Source: a virus
DNA: 45,700 bases
Strand: one strand, 5' to 3'
IMG/VR virus record: IMGVR_UViG_3300043436_005124
Span: 1 to 45,700 of that record
Below are positions 27,652-36,122 of this stretch, piece after piece; positions within the stretch are counted from its first letter, which is position 1; each line of letters begins with the position of its first letter. A program made the translations under genes and the position numbers. The notes under the pieces are model-generated. The model was not told the DNA's origin. It made no database searches and saw only the letters and a list, made by a program, of their open reading frames with translations.

Positions 27652-28824
27652 ATGAGCTTTACAATTCATCCATTTTGCGAAAATGGATCTAGCGTTCCTA
27701 GAAACTGCGTTCATGCTGGACCGGTTTCACTAGGACTATTACCAAAAGACTACAAGGCTGATGCAGCTCAACTCTGGCGAGCAGGTATTAATCCAAGCAC
27801 ACACTTGTTGGTCGCTTCTACTACCTTTTCTAGAGGACTCGTTGGAAGTGCGGCAACCTCAACCCCAAGGTATTGGTGGATTTCTGGGCCAGTCAATGAT
27901 CAAGCAACCCTTGAAGCCAAGGTCAAAGAGGTGGTGGGTCGTCTTCCGGAAAGGGCCCCAAACAACTACGTACCTTTTTCCGATTACGCGACTGCATACG
28001 ACTGGGCAAAGTCGAACGGCTATGCTCTGATCAACTGTAATTATCCAGACTATCGATTGGGAGACTATGATTCGACTACCGAATCGCTAATCAATATTGA
28101 AGCTGGATTCTTACCGTCATACGACGGATCTCGACTCCATCTTCGTAACTTGGCGAATCCGACCGCAAGCGTTGGATTCGGAACAAACAATCCATACGCA
28201 GTACCACATGATGCAATTAACCTATCGTCGATTGCGGCCCTCGGTTCTCTAGATACTGGAATCGGGACAGAAGGAGGAATTACTTTAGGGCCAGGCCGCA
28301 TCACTCAAACATCGAATCCTATTGTAGGTGGAATAAACGCTGGTGTAATTTTTGAAACAATCGTTCAGACTCCTGATACACTTGTTGCTACAGAATTCAT
28401 TCTATTAGAGGCAAGAGATGCATCAAACGTAACTCTATTTGAGTTAGGCTGGAACAACTCTGTTGGATTTCATATAAAATTCGGAGGCATCGTTGCCTAC
28501 TCTGAATCACCAATAAGTCCAACACCTCCAGCCCCCGGTAAGTACTATTTCTGTGCAGCTATACCAAGCGCACAGACCGCCTCGGCACCGGTCACCCTAT
28601 GGTCCAATACAGGATCTTTCAGTTTAGCTGAAGTAGGCGGCGGCCTTTCGTGGAGCACATCGAGCGTAAGATTTGCGTTCGGTTCGAGAAACAACGGGAC
28701 CGGCCAGGTTGATAGATTTTACTCAGCAAAGGTTCACAATATCACTTCCACATGGAACCAGGCGTATGCTGACGATTTTAGAAACCAGAACTGGCCAATC
28801 GTACAGACTCTTTACGGAATATAA
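27652..28824 (+). CDS. Putative tail fibre / receptor-binding protein, 390 aa
   Basis: No capsid-targeting leader. The N-terminal half (residues 1-130) is mixed alpha/beta. The C-terminal 250 residues are Ser/Thr/Gly-rich beta-sandwich-like (GVIFETIVQTPDTLVATEFI; LGWNNSVGFHIKFGGIVAYS; VRFAFGSRNNGTGQVDRFYS), resembling concanavalin-A/LamG-type glycan-binding domains used at fibre tips. It is expressed from a late motif and closed by a terminator, so it is made alone. The assignment is by general composition and context, not by a diagnostic motif. Confidence 0.5.
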   Translation: MSFTIHPFCENGSSVPRNCVHAGPVSLGLLPKDYKADAAQLWRAGINPSTHLLVASTTFSRGLVGSAATSTPRYWWISGPVNDQATLEAKVKEVVGRLPERAPNNYVPFSDYATAYDWAKSNGYALINCNYPDYRLGDYDSTTESLINIEAGFLPSYDGSRLHLRNLANPTASVGFGTNNPYAVPHDAINLSSIAALGSLDTGIGTEGGITLGPGRITQTSNPIVGGINAGVIFETIVQTPDTLVATEFILLEARDASNVTLFELGWNNSVGFHIKFGGIVAYSESPISPTPPAPGKYYFCAAIPSAQTASAPVTLWSNTGSFSLAEVGGGLSWSTSSVRFAFGSRNNGTGQVDRFYSAKVHNITSTWNQAYADDFRNQNWPIVQTLYGI

Positions 28825-28843
28825 TAAGTCAAGTAACTTAAAT

Positions 28844-29059
28844 TCAATAATCAATAAGAACGGATTCTCTAGTCGAGAATCCGTTTTCTGTTAGAAAGGA
28901 CTTAATATCTAAGAACCTGTAATTGGTTGTGCACTTAGTGAGTTCGTCCCTGACTGCAAGGTACGTGTGATTTAGACTGGTGACGTAAACGCCGGTGATT
29001 CGATACTGGAGCGACTCTTTAAAGAGTTCAAGTCCAATTAGAGGTATGCCGTCTCTCAT
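28844..29059 (-). CDS. Hypothetical protein, 71 aa
   Basis: MRDGIPLIGLELFKESLQYR then ITGVYVTSLNHTYLAVRDEL: mostly beta, no family recognised. Start overlaps the preceding stop by 4 bases, so it is the distal gene of the leftward replication/repair unit. Its C-terminal codons form the stem of the opposing gene's terminator. Confidence 0.55.
   Translation of the reverse strand: MRDGIPLIGLELFKESLQYRITGVYVTSLNHTYLAVRDELTKCTTNYRFLDIKSFLTENGFSTRESVLIDY
28859..28887 (+). terminator. Intrinsic terminator of the fibre-like gene, inside an opposite gene
   Basis: CGGATTCTC-TAGTC-GAGAATCCG followed by TTTT. The same bases encode part of the C-terminus of the leftward 71-aa protein. Confidence 0.75.
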
Positions 29060-29280
29060 TGTGGAAGTTTCCTAAAACACCAGCGAAAGTAGATAGAGAG
29101 CCCAAAGAAGAGTGCCGCTATACAGTACAAAACGAAATTCGCTCTCCACAAACTGCCAGTTGACTGGATCAGCCAATACTGAACCACGTCGAATCCGAAC
29201 GGATTGAAGAACAGAGCTATCATCATGCACCAAGTGGCTAGATTGCCCATTAGGGTTTTTCTCCAGGTAACGACTCTCAC
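29056..29280 (-). CDS. Two-span membrane protein, 74 aa
   Basis: Hydrophobic helices NLATWCMMIALFFNPFGFDV and ANFVLYCIAALFFGLSIYFR with a short polar connection (YWLIQSTGSLWR). A second frame starting at 29287 is less plausible because it lacks this pattern. Small phage membrane proteins of this shape are often of unknown role (exclusion, lysis control). Confidence 0.6.
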   Translation of the reverse strand: MRVVTWRKTLMGNLATWCMMIALFFNPFGFDVVQYWLIQSTGSLWRANFVLYCIAALFFGLSIYFRWCFRKLPQ

Positions 29281-29358
29281 TTTCCATATAGTTTTATTGT
29301 TTCTAGATCAGGGTGTGGCCGTGATCACGGAAATTTAATCTAATTTCAGGCTTATTTA

Positions 29359-29619
29359 TTACCACTTCGCTTGCTCTCCAATATCGGGCAGCGCACAGTG
29401 AAATCCAACAAGCCTGGTCTTGGCTTCAAGAAAACAGCCGCAGACTCCACACTGTGTTAGCGTTGGGCTAAAGTGTTCGCAGGCTTTACATATTTCCATA
29501 CGGCGATTCTTTTCAGCTTCACTAACAAAAACTTTGTCCATGATTCGGCTTAGGACTGTTGCTTTTGGAGCCTGGTTATTTGAACCGCATCCGCAATTTT
29601 GGGTTGTCTCAGTTGACAT
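29359..29619 (-). CDS. Cysteine-rich zinc-binding protein (DUF6171-like), 86 aa
   Basis: N-terminal CGCG, then ICKACEHFSPTLTQCGVCGC followed by FLEAKTRLVGFHCALPDIGE. The C-x-x-C ... C-x-x-C-G-C-F-L-x-x-K-x-R pattern matches small zinc-ribbon proteins (DUF6171-like) common in phages. Function unknown. It follows the UV-damage endonuclease by 7 bases and is in the same leftward unit. Confidence 0.7.
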   Translation of the reverse strand: MSTETTQNCGCGSNNQAPKATVLSRIMDKVFVSEAEKNRRMEICKACEHFSPTLTQCGVCGCFLEAKTRLVGFHCALPDIGEQAKW

Positions 29620-29626
29620 TATGGTT

Positions 29627-30595
29627 TTAGACTATTTCTAAGAATCTTGTATCATTGAATTCCAAGTAGTTTTCAAGCAAGCTTTCAAATTGCTCACGAT
29701 ACTTGAGAACCGCAAGATCCTTGGCCTTGGCCTCGACCTCAATGTCGATAGTTAAGCCATAGTTATTTATTTTCTCGTAAACATGATCAGCATGAGAGCG
29801 CGCAATGACTGATGCGTCCTCAAATGTTTTCTTACAACTTGAGTAATGAGTTAAGGGCGTGTGACCGTGCCAAGTTGTGTAGGCTAGACGTAGTGCAGCC
29901 TCCTCGGTGAGATCGCCGGTATTGAAACGATGATGATGAAAATCGAATGTGATTGGTGTACCGATCTGTAGATAAATCATTTGATATAGATCAGCAACCG
30001 AGTATTGGGCAGCCTTGTCATCGTTCTCAACGACCAGCCTAGACTTGGTGTTTGGCTTTAGCAACTGAAAGTTTTCGCAAAAACGTTGAGCGGCTGATGC
30101 CTTGTCACCGTAAGTACCGCCGACATGAATGTTGATTGGAAAACCTACGTTTACGGGTAAGCCCATAAGATCCATGATTTCACAGTGCTGATCCAAATCC
30201 TTGATGGTTTTTGTAACCACCGATTGAGTTGGAGATGGCAAGACATCGAACTGGCCAGGATGCATTGAAATACGCATACCGTTGGCTAGTGCAAAGCGGC
30301 CGATTGCCTGCATGTCCGGCAGAATTTCGGAAAAATTCGGAAGCTGTTGAATTTCGTACTCTGACATCCAAGGAAAAATATCACTTGACATTCGATACAC
30401 GTAAATGCCGTTTGCCAGATTCCATTCTAGTATTTTAAGAATGTCCTTGACGTTTTGATGAGCAAGCTCGCCACAGTACAAAGGACCCTTCTCCTGAAAG
30501 GTCCTCTTTATCATACCGCGATTAGCGGTAATTTTTTGATCAGCTAGTGATAGATTAATACAGCAATAGCCGAGTCTTACATTGTTAGATACCAT
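29627..30595 (-). CDS. UV DNA damage endonuclease (UVDE/UvsE family), 322 aa
   Basis: Nicks DNA directly 5' of pyrimidine dimers and other distortions. The TIM-barrel family pattern is clear: VRLGYCCINLSLADQKITAN, YVYRMSSDIFPWMS, ISMHPGQFDVLPSPTQSVVT, INIHVGGTYGDKASAAQRFC, VVENDDKAAQYS, and ITFDFHHHRFN. His, Asp and Glu metal ligands of the family (H in MHPGQ, H in NIHVGG, E in VVENDD, H in FHHH) are all present. Length (322) is normal. It works in the same unit as the exonuclease, ligase and ssDNA-binding protein, which could complete the repair. Confidence 0.93.
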   Translation of the reverse strand: MVSNNVRLGYCCINLSLADQKITANRGMIKRTFQEKGPLYCGELAHQNVKDILKILEWNLANGIYVYRMSSDIFPWMSEYEIQQLPNFSEILPDMQAIGRFALANGMRISMHPGQFDVLPSPTQSVVTKTIKDLDQHCEIMDLMGLPVNVGFPINIHVGGTYGDKASAAQRFCENFQLLKPNTKSRLVVENDDKAAQYSVADLYQMIYLQIGTPITFDFHHHRFNTGDLTEEAALRLAYTTWHGHTPLTHYSSCKKTFEDASVIARSHADHVYEKINNYGLTIDIEVEAKAKDLAVLKYREQFESLLENYLEFNDTRFLEIV

Positions 30596-30632
30596 GTAGT
30601 TAATTTACTAAAAACTGACCAAGAATATCAAT

Positions 30633-31256
30633 TTAGTTATTATTAATTGTGTAATTATGAGTTGCTGAACGAATTACACGAATCACATCGAGTGCGTCCT
30701 GACACGCATCATGAGTAACTTCTCCAGGCAAGTCGAATCTTTTCAAGCACATATTCAAGTTAGGTAAGCTATCATCTTCTTTCCAATCGGTGCACAGAAT
30801 GGCTGGATCAATGATTCGCTGTCTCATTTGAATGCATGAACCCCAACCTGGTAGCTTTTGTAAAAAGAGCTTGTCAAATGTTGCAAAGTTCTTGCCGGCT
30901 GCATTGATCTTGACTGCTCCAGTGGATTCCATTTTAAAACCGTTTGCCATCAACCACATTTGAAGTTGCTTGGCTGCAAGTGCGGCTGGAATAATATTGT
31001 TGGCTTTGCGATACTCAATACGATCGTCCTTGCTCAATCCTTCCATGCCAGATAAGATCTTTAAGATCCATGAATTCATGCTTAGAGCAGTCGGCTGACC
31101 TGAATATTTCTCATGCTCAAGTATGCACATGAATTTTGGAAGTTCTTCAAGCGGTTTTGGATCGGCAGTGTCTTCGATTACTGCTCCGATTTGTAAAATT
31201 TGACAGGTCTCTGAGTCGAGACCTGTCGTTTCAATATCAATTGATACGTATTTCAT
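30633..31256 (-). CDS. DEDDh 3'-5' exonuclease (DnaQ-like), 207 aa
   Basis: Exo I: YVSIDIETTGLD (D7, E9); Exo II: NAAGKNFATFDKLFL (Asp after FATF); Exo III: VTHDACQDALDVI (His and Asp), giving the full DEDDh set. This family includes proofreading subunits and exonucleases such as T4 DexA and RNase T. The ATG overlaps the tyrosinase stop codon (TAATG), so the two are translationally coupled, an odd partnership. Likely acts in DNA repair or host DNA breakdown. Confidence 0.88.
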   Translation of the reverse strand: MKYVSIDIETTGLDSETCQILQIGAVIEDTADPKPLEELPKFMCILEHEKYSGQPTALSMNSWILKILSGMEGLSKDDRIEYRKANNIIPAALAAKQLQMWLMANGFKMESTGAVKINAAGKNFATFDKLFLQKLPGWGSCIQMRQRIIDPAILCTDWKEDDSLPNLNMCLKRFDLPGEVTHDACQDALDVIRVIRSATHNYTINNN

Positions 31257-32680
31257 TATTTCTTAAATTCTATTTTCTCAATGATTAGATCACCTGTGTG
31301 CTTGCCGTTGTGCTTGTATATTTGGATCTTATTCGTATGAGAGTAAGGAACCTCGTACTCAAAAACAAAGGTTGGGCGACCGGCTTTAGTTAGTGGAGTG
31401 CAACAGCCTTTCGGGCAGCTTTCGCCGGACATTTTATGGTCAGTTCCAAAAAAGGTCATGTAACCTACAAACTCATTATCACTTGTACTAAATTCATTTT
31501 GATTATTAAGATAGACTTCATAAACTCCATGAGGTAGTTTAGTGTACGATACAGTTAAGACCAATTTAACGGTTTTCGGATGATTGCCGGTCAACTTAAG
31601 TTGAGTCACCGCATCCGTAATTTGACTGTTTATCTTAATCGGCTCAGCTGAAGTTGCCAATACGGTTTCAGGATAAGAACTTACTCGTGGTGAAGAAGCT
31701 TTGGGCTGAACCTTAGCATCATCGAAATCGTAATCCATTTTGTAAATGATGTCCATTACTTGTTCAAGGGTATAGGTAACTTTCTTGCCGTTCTCGTCAA
31801 AGAACACATAAGACCATTCAAATTCTCTAAGCTCTTCTAGAGTTACAGGCTTGCCGTTTTCAGAATTGGTCCATTGTTGCCAGATTCTGTCTATTTGAGA
31901 ATGATGAGTCCAAAAAACTGGATCGAAACCTGCAGTTGGTACCCAACCCATTATGCCGGTGTTGGTGATAGAATTGGTTATTGGATTATTGAATTTTAAA
32001 GTTCCAGTAGTGTCATTACCTGCACCAATGTAATCGTGCATTGCACCATGTGGAGCAGCATTGATTTGATAGCAAAAATCCTTATAGTTAGTTCGCTTCA
32101 TTAGGTTAGTTAAATCAAGTGCTCTTTCAATTTCTCCGCTAATTGGTTGACCTGCATTAAGCGCATCATATCTGCAAGCTTCATAGGCTCCGTTTCCTGG
32201 AGTTCTGAATACCTCTTGTAGAACTTTATTATCAGAGTTGGGTCCAGAATAATCCCAGTAAGGTAAAGTGAATTCATTATAGCCTGATAATTTACGAACT
32301 ATTTTCTCAAAGTGCCAAATGTAGAGTCTATGCCAAACCAAGAAGTGTAGTTTCTCCTTGCCGCTTGGTGAGTGAGTGCAATTATCCCATGCCTCTTTTA
32401 GATCAGCGACCGTATGATATGAACTGCATAATTTATTGTCAGCGAGAGTGTCCGGAATCCAGTGAATTGCCCCTTGATAGTACCAACTTAATGGATCTGA
32501 ACAGTCCTTTGCTCTCATGATTTTTAAGGCTTTATCAAGGGCTTCAAGATCCTTTTTTGCTTCTGGTGAGTGAACTTCATGTCTCACGTAACGGTGAGTT
32601 GAATTTGAGTGCCATACGTAAGCGGCTGCTAAGATAGCCATGATTACAATAGCAATTGTCAGTTTAATAGATTTTGTCAT
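31256..32680 (-). CDS. Membrane-anchored tyrosinase / polyphenol oxidase, 474 aa
   Basis: A type-3 copper oxidase of phenols. An N-terminal signal anchor (LTIAIVIMAILAAAYVW) predicts export. CuA site: H73 in GAIHW, H103 in NCTHS or H112 in KLHFLVWHR, and H117 of WHRLYIWHFE. CuB site: H211 and H215 in APHGAMHDYIG, and the HH pair in GFDPVFWTHHSQIDRIWQQW. A C-terminal beta-rich part (KLVLTVSYTKLPHGVYEVYL; EFVGYMTFFG) resembles the KFDV-type domain of polyphenol oxidases. All copper-site motifs are intact, so it should be active. It sits between the ssDNA-binding protein and exonuclease genes in a DNA-metabolism operon. A tyrosinase in a phage is very unusual. Confidence 0.92.
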   Translation of the reverse strand: MTKSIKLTIAIVIMAILAAAYVWHSNSTHRYVRHEVHSPEAKKDLEALDKALKIMRAKDCSDPLSWYYQGAIHWIPDTLADNKLCSSYHTVADLKEAWDNCTHSPSGKEKLHFLVWHRLYIWHFEKIVRKLSGYNEFTLPYWDYSGPNSDNKVLQEVFRTPGNGAYEACRYDALNAGQPISGEIERALDLTNLMKRTNYKDFCYQINAAPHGAMHDYIGAGNDTTGTLKFNNPITNSITNTGIMGWVPTAGFDPVFWTHHSQIDRIWQQWTNSENGKPVTLEELREFEWSYVFFDENGKKVTYTLEQVMDIIYKMDYDFDDAKVQPKASSPRVSSYPETVLATSAEPIKINSQITDAVTQLKLTGNHPKTVKLVLTVSYTKLPHGVYEVYLNNQNEFSTSDNEFVGYMTFFGTDHKMSGESCPKGCCTPLTKAGRPTFVFEYEVPYSHTNKIQIYKHNGKHTGDLIIEKIEFKK

Positions 32681-32701
32681 GTGTATTTTATTTTTTAATT
32701 T

Positions 32702-33127
32702 TTATAGATCAAAAGGTAAGTCATCATCGCTCCAATCCTTATCAACCTTTGCGGTTGATTTCTTTGGGCCAGTATCAATACCTAGGCTACGGAAGATTTC
32801 ATCGTCATCATCGTCCTCTTCTACCTGTTTGCCCTTAACCGCGGCACGTTGCTGACCGCTGATTCGATAGGCTTCCAAAGTATTGAAGTACTTGGTTTGA
32901 CCTGACTTGTCTGTCCAGTCTCGACCCTTGACGTCAAACGCAACTGCAACAGTATCACCAACTCCATAAGAGTCAATCATGTCACACTTGTCTTGAACAA
33001 GTCCGAAAACTACTTTTTGTGGGTACTTATCTCCCGTTTCAATAACGAACTCTCTTTTGCGAAAGCCCTTGTTAAAAGTCTGTGATGGGAATATTTCAAT
33101 GATTATCCCGGTTAATTCAAATGCCAT
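32702..33127 (-). CDS. ssDNA-binding protein, DUF3127 type, with SSB-like C-terminal tip, 141 aa
   Basis: The N-terminal OB-fold (ELTGIIIEIFPSQTFNKGFR, KREFVIETGDKYPQKVVFGL, VGDTVAVAFDVKGRDW, KYFNTLEAYRISG) matches the DUF3127 family of Bacteroidota. It ends in an acidic linker and SDDDLPFDL, close to the DDDIPF tip by which bacterial SSB recruits repair proteins. It should coat single-stranded DNA and act as a hub for the enzymes encoded around it. The ATG begins 1 base after the stop of the kinase gene. Confidence 0.88.
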   Translation of the reverse strand: MAFELTGIIIEIFPSQTFNKGFRKREFVIETGDKYPQKVVFGLVQDKCDMIDSYGVGDTVAVAFDVKGRDWTDKSGQTKYFNTLEAYRISGQQRAAVKGKQVEEDDDDDEIFRSLGIDTGPKKSTAKVDKDWSDDDLPFDL

Positions 33128-33128
33128 A

Positions 33129-33608
33129 TTAAAAGTCTGGGTTAGTTATTCGTATATCGTAATTTGTAAAATTCTCAAAGTCCTTGCGATCCGCCTCTAT
33201 TCTGCGATCCACCGAATCTCCTGGCATGTTACGAGTCGCCATTCTCTCACGTCTGATCTCTTCTTCAATATCAATGAAGATGACGAATGATTTTTTACGT
33301 GAGTCCTCGTCCAAATGAGCTAGACCCGAAGGAGTCATGATGAACACATCATCGTAATCGAACTGATCTCTTGAAGTTCCGTAGATCCAACCATTGAATT
33401 CAACGTACTCATAGAAGTCATCATTCTTAATCATTTCTTGAGCCTCTTCCTGAGAAATGAAGATGTAATCAACGTTATCAATTTCGCCTTCCCTAGGAGG
33501 ACGAGTTGTGTAACTAATTGCGTATCTAAAGCCTCTAGCTTCAAATTTTTTGCGGATGTAGTCTTTACCGCTTGCGGCACGGCCGACTAGGATTATTCTT
33601 TTATGCAT
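33129..33608 (-). CDS. Guanylate-kinase-like nucleoside monophosphate kinase, 159 aa
   Basis: P-loop IILVGRAASGKDYIRKKF near residue 5 and the GMP-binding segment SYTTRPPREGEIDNVDYIFI followed by S (residues about 32-52) are those of guanylate kinases; FYEYVEFNGWIYGTS follows as expected. The protein is shorter than cellular Gmk (about 205 aa). It probably supplies (d)GDP for phage DNA synthesis. It lies between ligase and ssDNA-binding protein in the leftward unit. Confidence 0.88.
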   Translation of the reverse strand: MHKRIILVGRAASGKDYIRKKFEARGFRYAISYTTRPPREGEIDNVDYIFISQEEAQEMIKNDDFYEYVEFNGWIYGTSRDQFDYDDVFIMTPSGLAHLDEDSRKKSFVIFIDIEEEIRRERMATRNMPGDSVDRRIEADRKDFENFTNYDIRITNPDF

Positions 33609-33614
33609 GTATAA

Positions 33615-34913
33615 TTAAAATTCTCTTTTCTGTCCGTGAACTACTTTTATTACTGGAAATCTTAATGAGTGATCTCCGCGCTGGTCTGTAGTTTCTTCAA
33701 AATACTGAACGGTTATTGTTTTACCTAAAATTTCATTTGGGTTTTGATGATAGAATCGTCTTTGGTCAAGAGAGAAACCTGAACCAACTCTAACTTGATT
33801 ACCTTTGTGCTCAATGATTACTGCCTTTAACATCACCTCTTCAATCTCACGACCGTTTTCAATAACTCGGTGGACATCGCTCTCGTGATCAATCACAACG
33901 TACTCAGCATCGTGCATCTTTTTAACCTTAAGTAAATTCTTTGAACGCTTGCCCTCATAACCAACATCCTTACGAATCATTATGCCCTCATAACCTAAGT
34001 TGGTTGCATCCGCCACCATTTCTTCAAAGTGCTCTCTGCTTGAGACTTGAATTTGTACAAGAGGAGCTACGCACTTGAGATCAGAATGAAGGCTGAAAAA
34101 GACTCCAAGCTGAAGTAGCCTAGTAGAGAGAGGAATTTCTCCAGACTGGTTATTGAACTCCTCGGCTTGAAGCATGTCGAACACATAATACATTGGGTTC
34201 TGGATAGTATGATCCTTACGACCAATCTCCTTGATGATTCCTTGAAAATCTTCAAGTCCACCATCCTTCATGATGCAAACTTCTCCATCCAATACAACGG
34301 ATCTAAGATTTAGGCTCTTCAATTCTTCAGCTAGAACGTCAAGGGTTAAAAACTCGTTTCCTGCTCTAGAATAAAACTTAATGTCTCCGTTTTCATCAAT
34401 TACGGCAATGCATCGGACTCCATCAAGCTTACGACTGGCCCACCATTCGCCTGAGTCAAAATTAACCTTTTTCTCATTGCCTTCGAACTTTTCAGCTAGG
34501 GCAACATCGAATGTTGGAACCGTTCCTGGCATAACAGAATTGATTAGGGTTGTAGTTGCTCGGGTCTTTAAGTTACGATCTATCACATCATAGATCACAT
34601 CTGCGAACTCCTTATTCTTTTCAATAAATCCATTCACGGATTGAATTGCAGAGTGACCAGTCACACGACGTTCGTTCAGATCATCGAGTAGGCTGAATAG
34701 GTCATCATAGTTATCGAAACTAAGATCTTGACGCTTCTTCAAGTTATCTGAGGTAACGTAGTATTGTTTGAAAGGAGAGTACACGTATTCAAATAACTTT
34801 CTGAGCACGGGCGAGTCATACTTTTGCAAAATCGACTTCTTATCGTTGGTTGATGAAGTTGCTTTCATTTCCTCAATGAAATTGACAACTGTTTGAAAAT
34901 CTTGGTTTTTCAT
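33615..34913 (-). CDS. ATP-dependent DNA ligase, 432 aa
   Basis: Start at MKNQDFQTVVNFIEEMKATS; a few more codons upstream would overlap the promoter motif. Motif I is ASRKLDGVR with the adenylated K162; motif III YYVFDMLQAEEF; motif IV GYEGIMIRKD; motif V NLLKVKKMHDAEYVV; the OB-fold follows (VGSGFSLDQRRFYHQNPNEI). Overall like phage ligases of the T4/T7 type. It seals nicks in replication and finishes excision repair started by the glycosylases and UVDE in this window. First gene of the leftward replication/repair unit. Confidence 0.94.
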   Translation of the reverse strand: MKNQDFQTVVNFIEEMKATSSTNDKKSILQKYDSPVLRKLFEYVYSPFKQYYVTSDNLKKRQDLSFDNYDDLFSLLDDLNERRVTGHSAIQSVNGFIEKNKEFADVIYDVIDRNLKTRATTTLINSVMPGTVPTFDVALAEKFEGNEKKVNFDSGEWWASRKLDGVRCIAVIDENGDIKFYSRAGNEFLTLDVLAEELKSLNLRSVVLDGEVCIMKDGGLEDFQGIIKEIGRKDHTIQNPMYYVFDMLQAEEFNNQSGEIPLSTRLLQLGVFFSLHSDLKCVAPLVQIQVSSREHFEEMVADATNLGYEGIMIRKDVGYEGKRSKNLLKVKKMHDAEYVVIDHESDVHRVIENGREIEEVMLKAVIIEHKGNQVRVGSGFSLDQRRFYHQNPNEILGKTITVQYFEETTDQRGDHSLRFPVIKVVHGQKREF

Positions 34914-34915
34914 AT

Positions 34916-34931
34916 AGGTTATTATACTAAA
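34916..34931 (-). promoter_or_regulatory. GTATAATA-type promoter candidate of the replication/repair unit
   Basis: Leftward GTTTAGTATAATAACCT; TATAATA ends 6 bases before the ligase ATG, directly behind a terminator. Confidence 0.5.
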
Positions 34932-34932
34932 C

Positions 34933-34956
34933 AAAAAAAGCCGCTGTCGCGGCTTT
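34933..34956 (-). terminator. Intrinsic terminator after the 34977-35600 gene
   Basis: Leftward GCCGC-GACA-GCGGC with flanking A/T followed by a seven-T run. Confidence 0.85.
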
Positions 34957-34976
34957 TAAAGAATAATTGTGTTTAA

Positions 34977-35600
34977 TTAGCTAGGATTTATTGGAGAGTT
35001 TTCATCTGCCTCTTGCTTTGCAAGCTCGTCCTTTTTTGCCTCTTCGATTTTTAACTGATTAATGATTTGATCAAGCTGCTTCATTTCCATTACTGGACCG
35101 TTTAGAGCGATCGCAATTCTGAAAACGCGTTGAGCTGATTCAAGGCCAGAACCTTCGTACTTGTTAAGTAGGATTGCGGCAGCTTCGATTGCGGCAGCTT
35201 GCATCTCTACTGATCCAGTAGATTCCATTTTTTCAGCTTTTTCCTGTTCAAGTCTAGCAACTGCGGCTGATACTCCCATGAAACAGTTCATTAACATGAA
35301 TGCTTCGTTTGGTCCGGTGAATGTGAACTTACCTGAGTTACATGAATTCTTGATCCATTTTAAGTCAGCAATATCTAACTTGATTGGATAGAATCCAGTT
35401 CTGCGTGCAATTAACATGTCCAATGCAGACTGTTCAGCTTGCGAACCTTCAGGAGAACCGTTACCGATTTCCTTCATGAACTCTTCGTCCAGGCTAAATT
35501 CTGATTCAGGTTGAGTTTCTTCAACCGCATTTTCAACAACATCAACTGCTGTTTCTTCGGCAACCAATGTGTCGGTTAATAATTCTTGAGTGTTTTCCAT
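34977..35600 (-). CDS. Hypothetical helical protein, 207 aa
   Basis: A long acidic, disordered N-terminus (MENTQELLTDTLVAEETAVD...) precedes helical segments (NEAFMLMNCFMGVSAAVARL; MQAAAIEAAAILLNKYEGSG) and a Lys/Glu-rich tail. There is no leader motif. It may be a structural or scaffold-like protein; no family recognised. It is expressed separately, closed by a strong terminator. Confidence 0.65.
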   Translation of the reverse strand: MENTQELLTDTLVAEETAVDVVENAVEETQPESEFSLDEEFMKEIGNGSPEGSQAEQSALDMLIARRTGFYPIKLDIADLKWIKNSCNSGKFTFTGPNEAFMLMNCFMGVSAAVARLEQEKAEKMESTGSVEMQAAAIEAAAILLNKYEGSGLESAQRVFRIAIALNGPVMEMKQLDQIINQLKIEEAKKDELAKQEADENSPINPS

Positions 35601-35654
35601 TTGAATAAAATTTTGATTTTAATAGATAATTCTACTCAAATGGATGAATAAGTT

Positions 35655-36122
35655 TTAGGAAAGGCGATCTAATATTATTAATTGAGATCTAGAGACTTTG
35701 CCGTATGCCTCCTTGATATTGATGAATCCTGCCCAATCAATCTCTTCTTTTTGTAATTGAGATTTTGGAACGGCTAGTGAGTCTAGCCCGATTTCAGAAA
35801 GATCTGATATTCTACAAACGAAATAGTGTAGAGAATGTTGGTATTTACCGTCTTTGTTAAAAATGTCTATTGACTCGACTTGCGGATCTAATTTATCGGG
35901 TGAAAGTTCGATTCCAGTCTCCTCACGAAGTTCTCTAAGCGCTGCATCAAGAAGGTCCTCGCCCTCCTCAACTCCTCCCTTGGGAATTCCCATGATGGGC
36001 TTGACCCAACTGCCATTTGCTGGATGAACCAGTAGAATTTTGTTATCGTAAACGATAGCGACTCCAGCTCCATTCCAGTTCTTCTTTTTCTCGTTCAAAA
36101 AATCTGAAAATGTTTTAATCAT
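35655..36122 (-). CDS. Nudix hydrolase with a capsid-targeting leader, 155 aa
   Basis: Start at MIKTFSDFLNE, 8 bases upstream of the bS21 stop; longer in-frame starts would be buried in bS21. The first 11 residues are a textbook leader (I-K-T-F-x-x-F-L-N-E) followed by KKKNWNGAGVAIVYDNKILL. The Nudix box is intact: G49-x5-E55-x7-R63-E64-L-x-E67-E68-x-G70 (GVEEGEDLLDAALRELREET). Such enzymes hydrolyse nucleoside diphosphates linked to another group: dNTPs, ADP-ribose, NAD, dinucleoside polyphosphates or RNA caps. With the leader it is predicted to be packaged and delivered, so it could destroy nucleotide signals of host defence. Confidence 0.88.
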   Translation of the reverse strand: MIKTFSDFLNEKKKNWNGAGVAIVYDNKILLVHPANGSWVKPIMGIPKGGVEEGEDLLDAALRELREETGIELSPDKLDPQVESIDIFNKDGKYQHSLHYFVCRISDLSEIGLDSLAVPKSQLQKEEIDWAGFINIKEAYGKVSRSQLIILDRLS

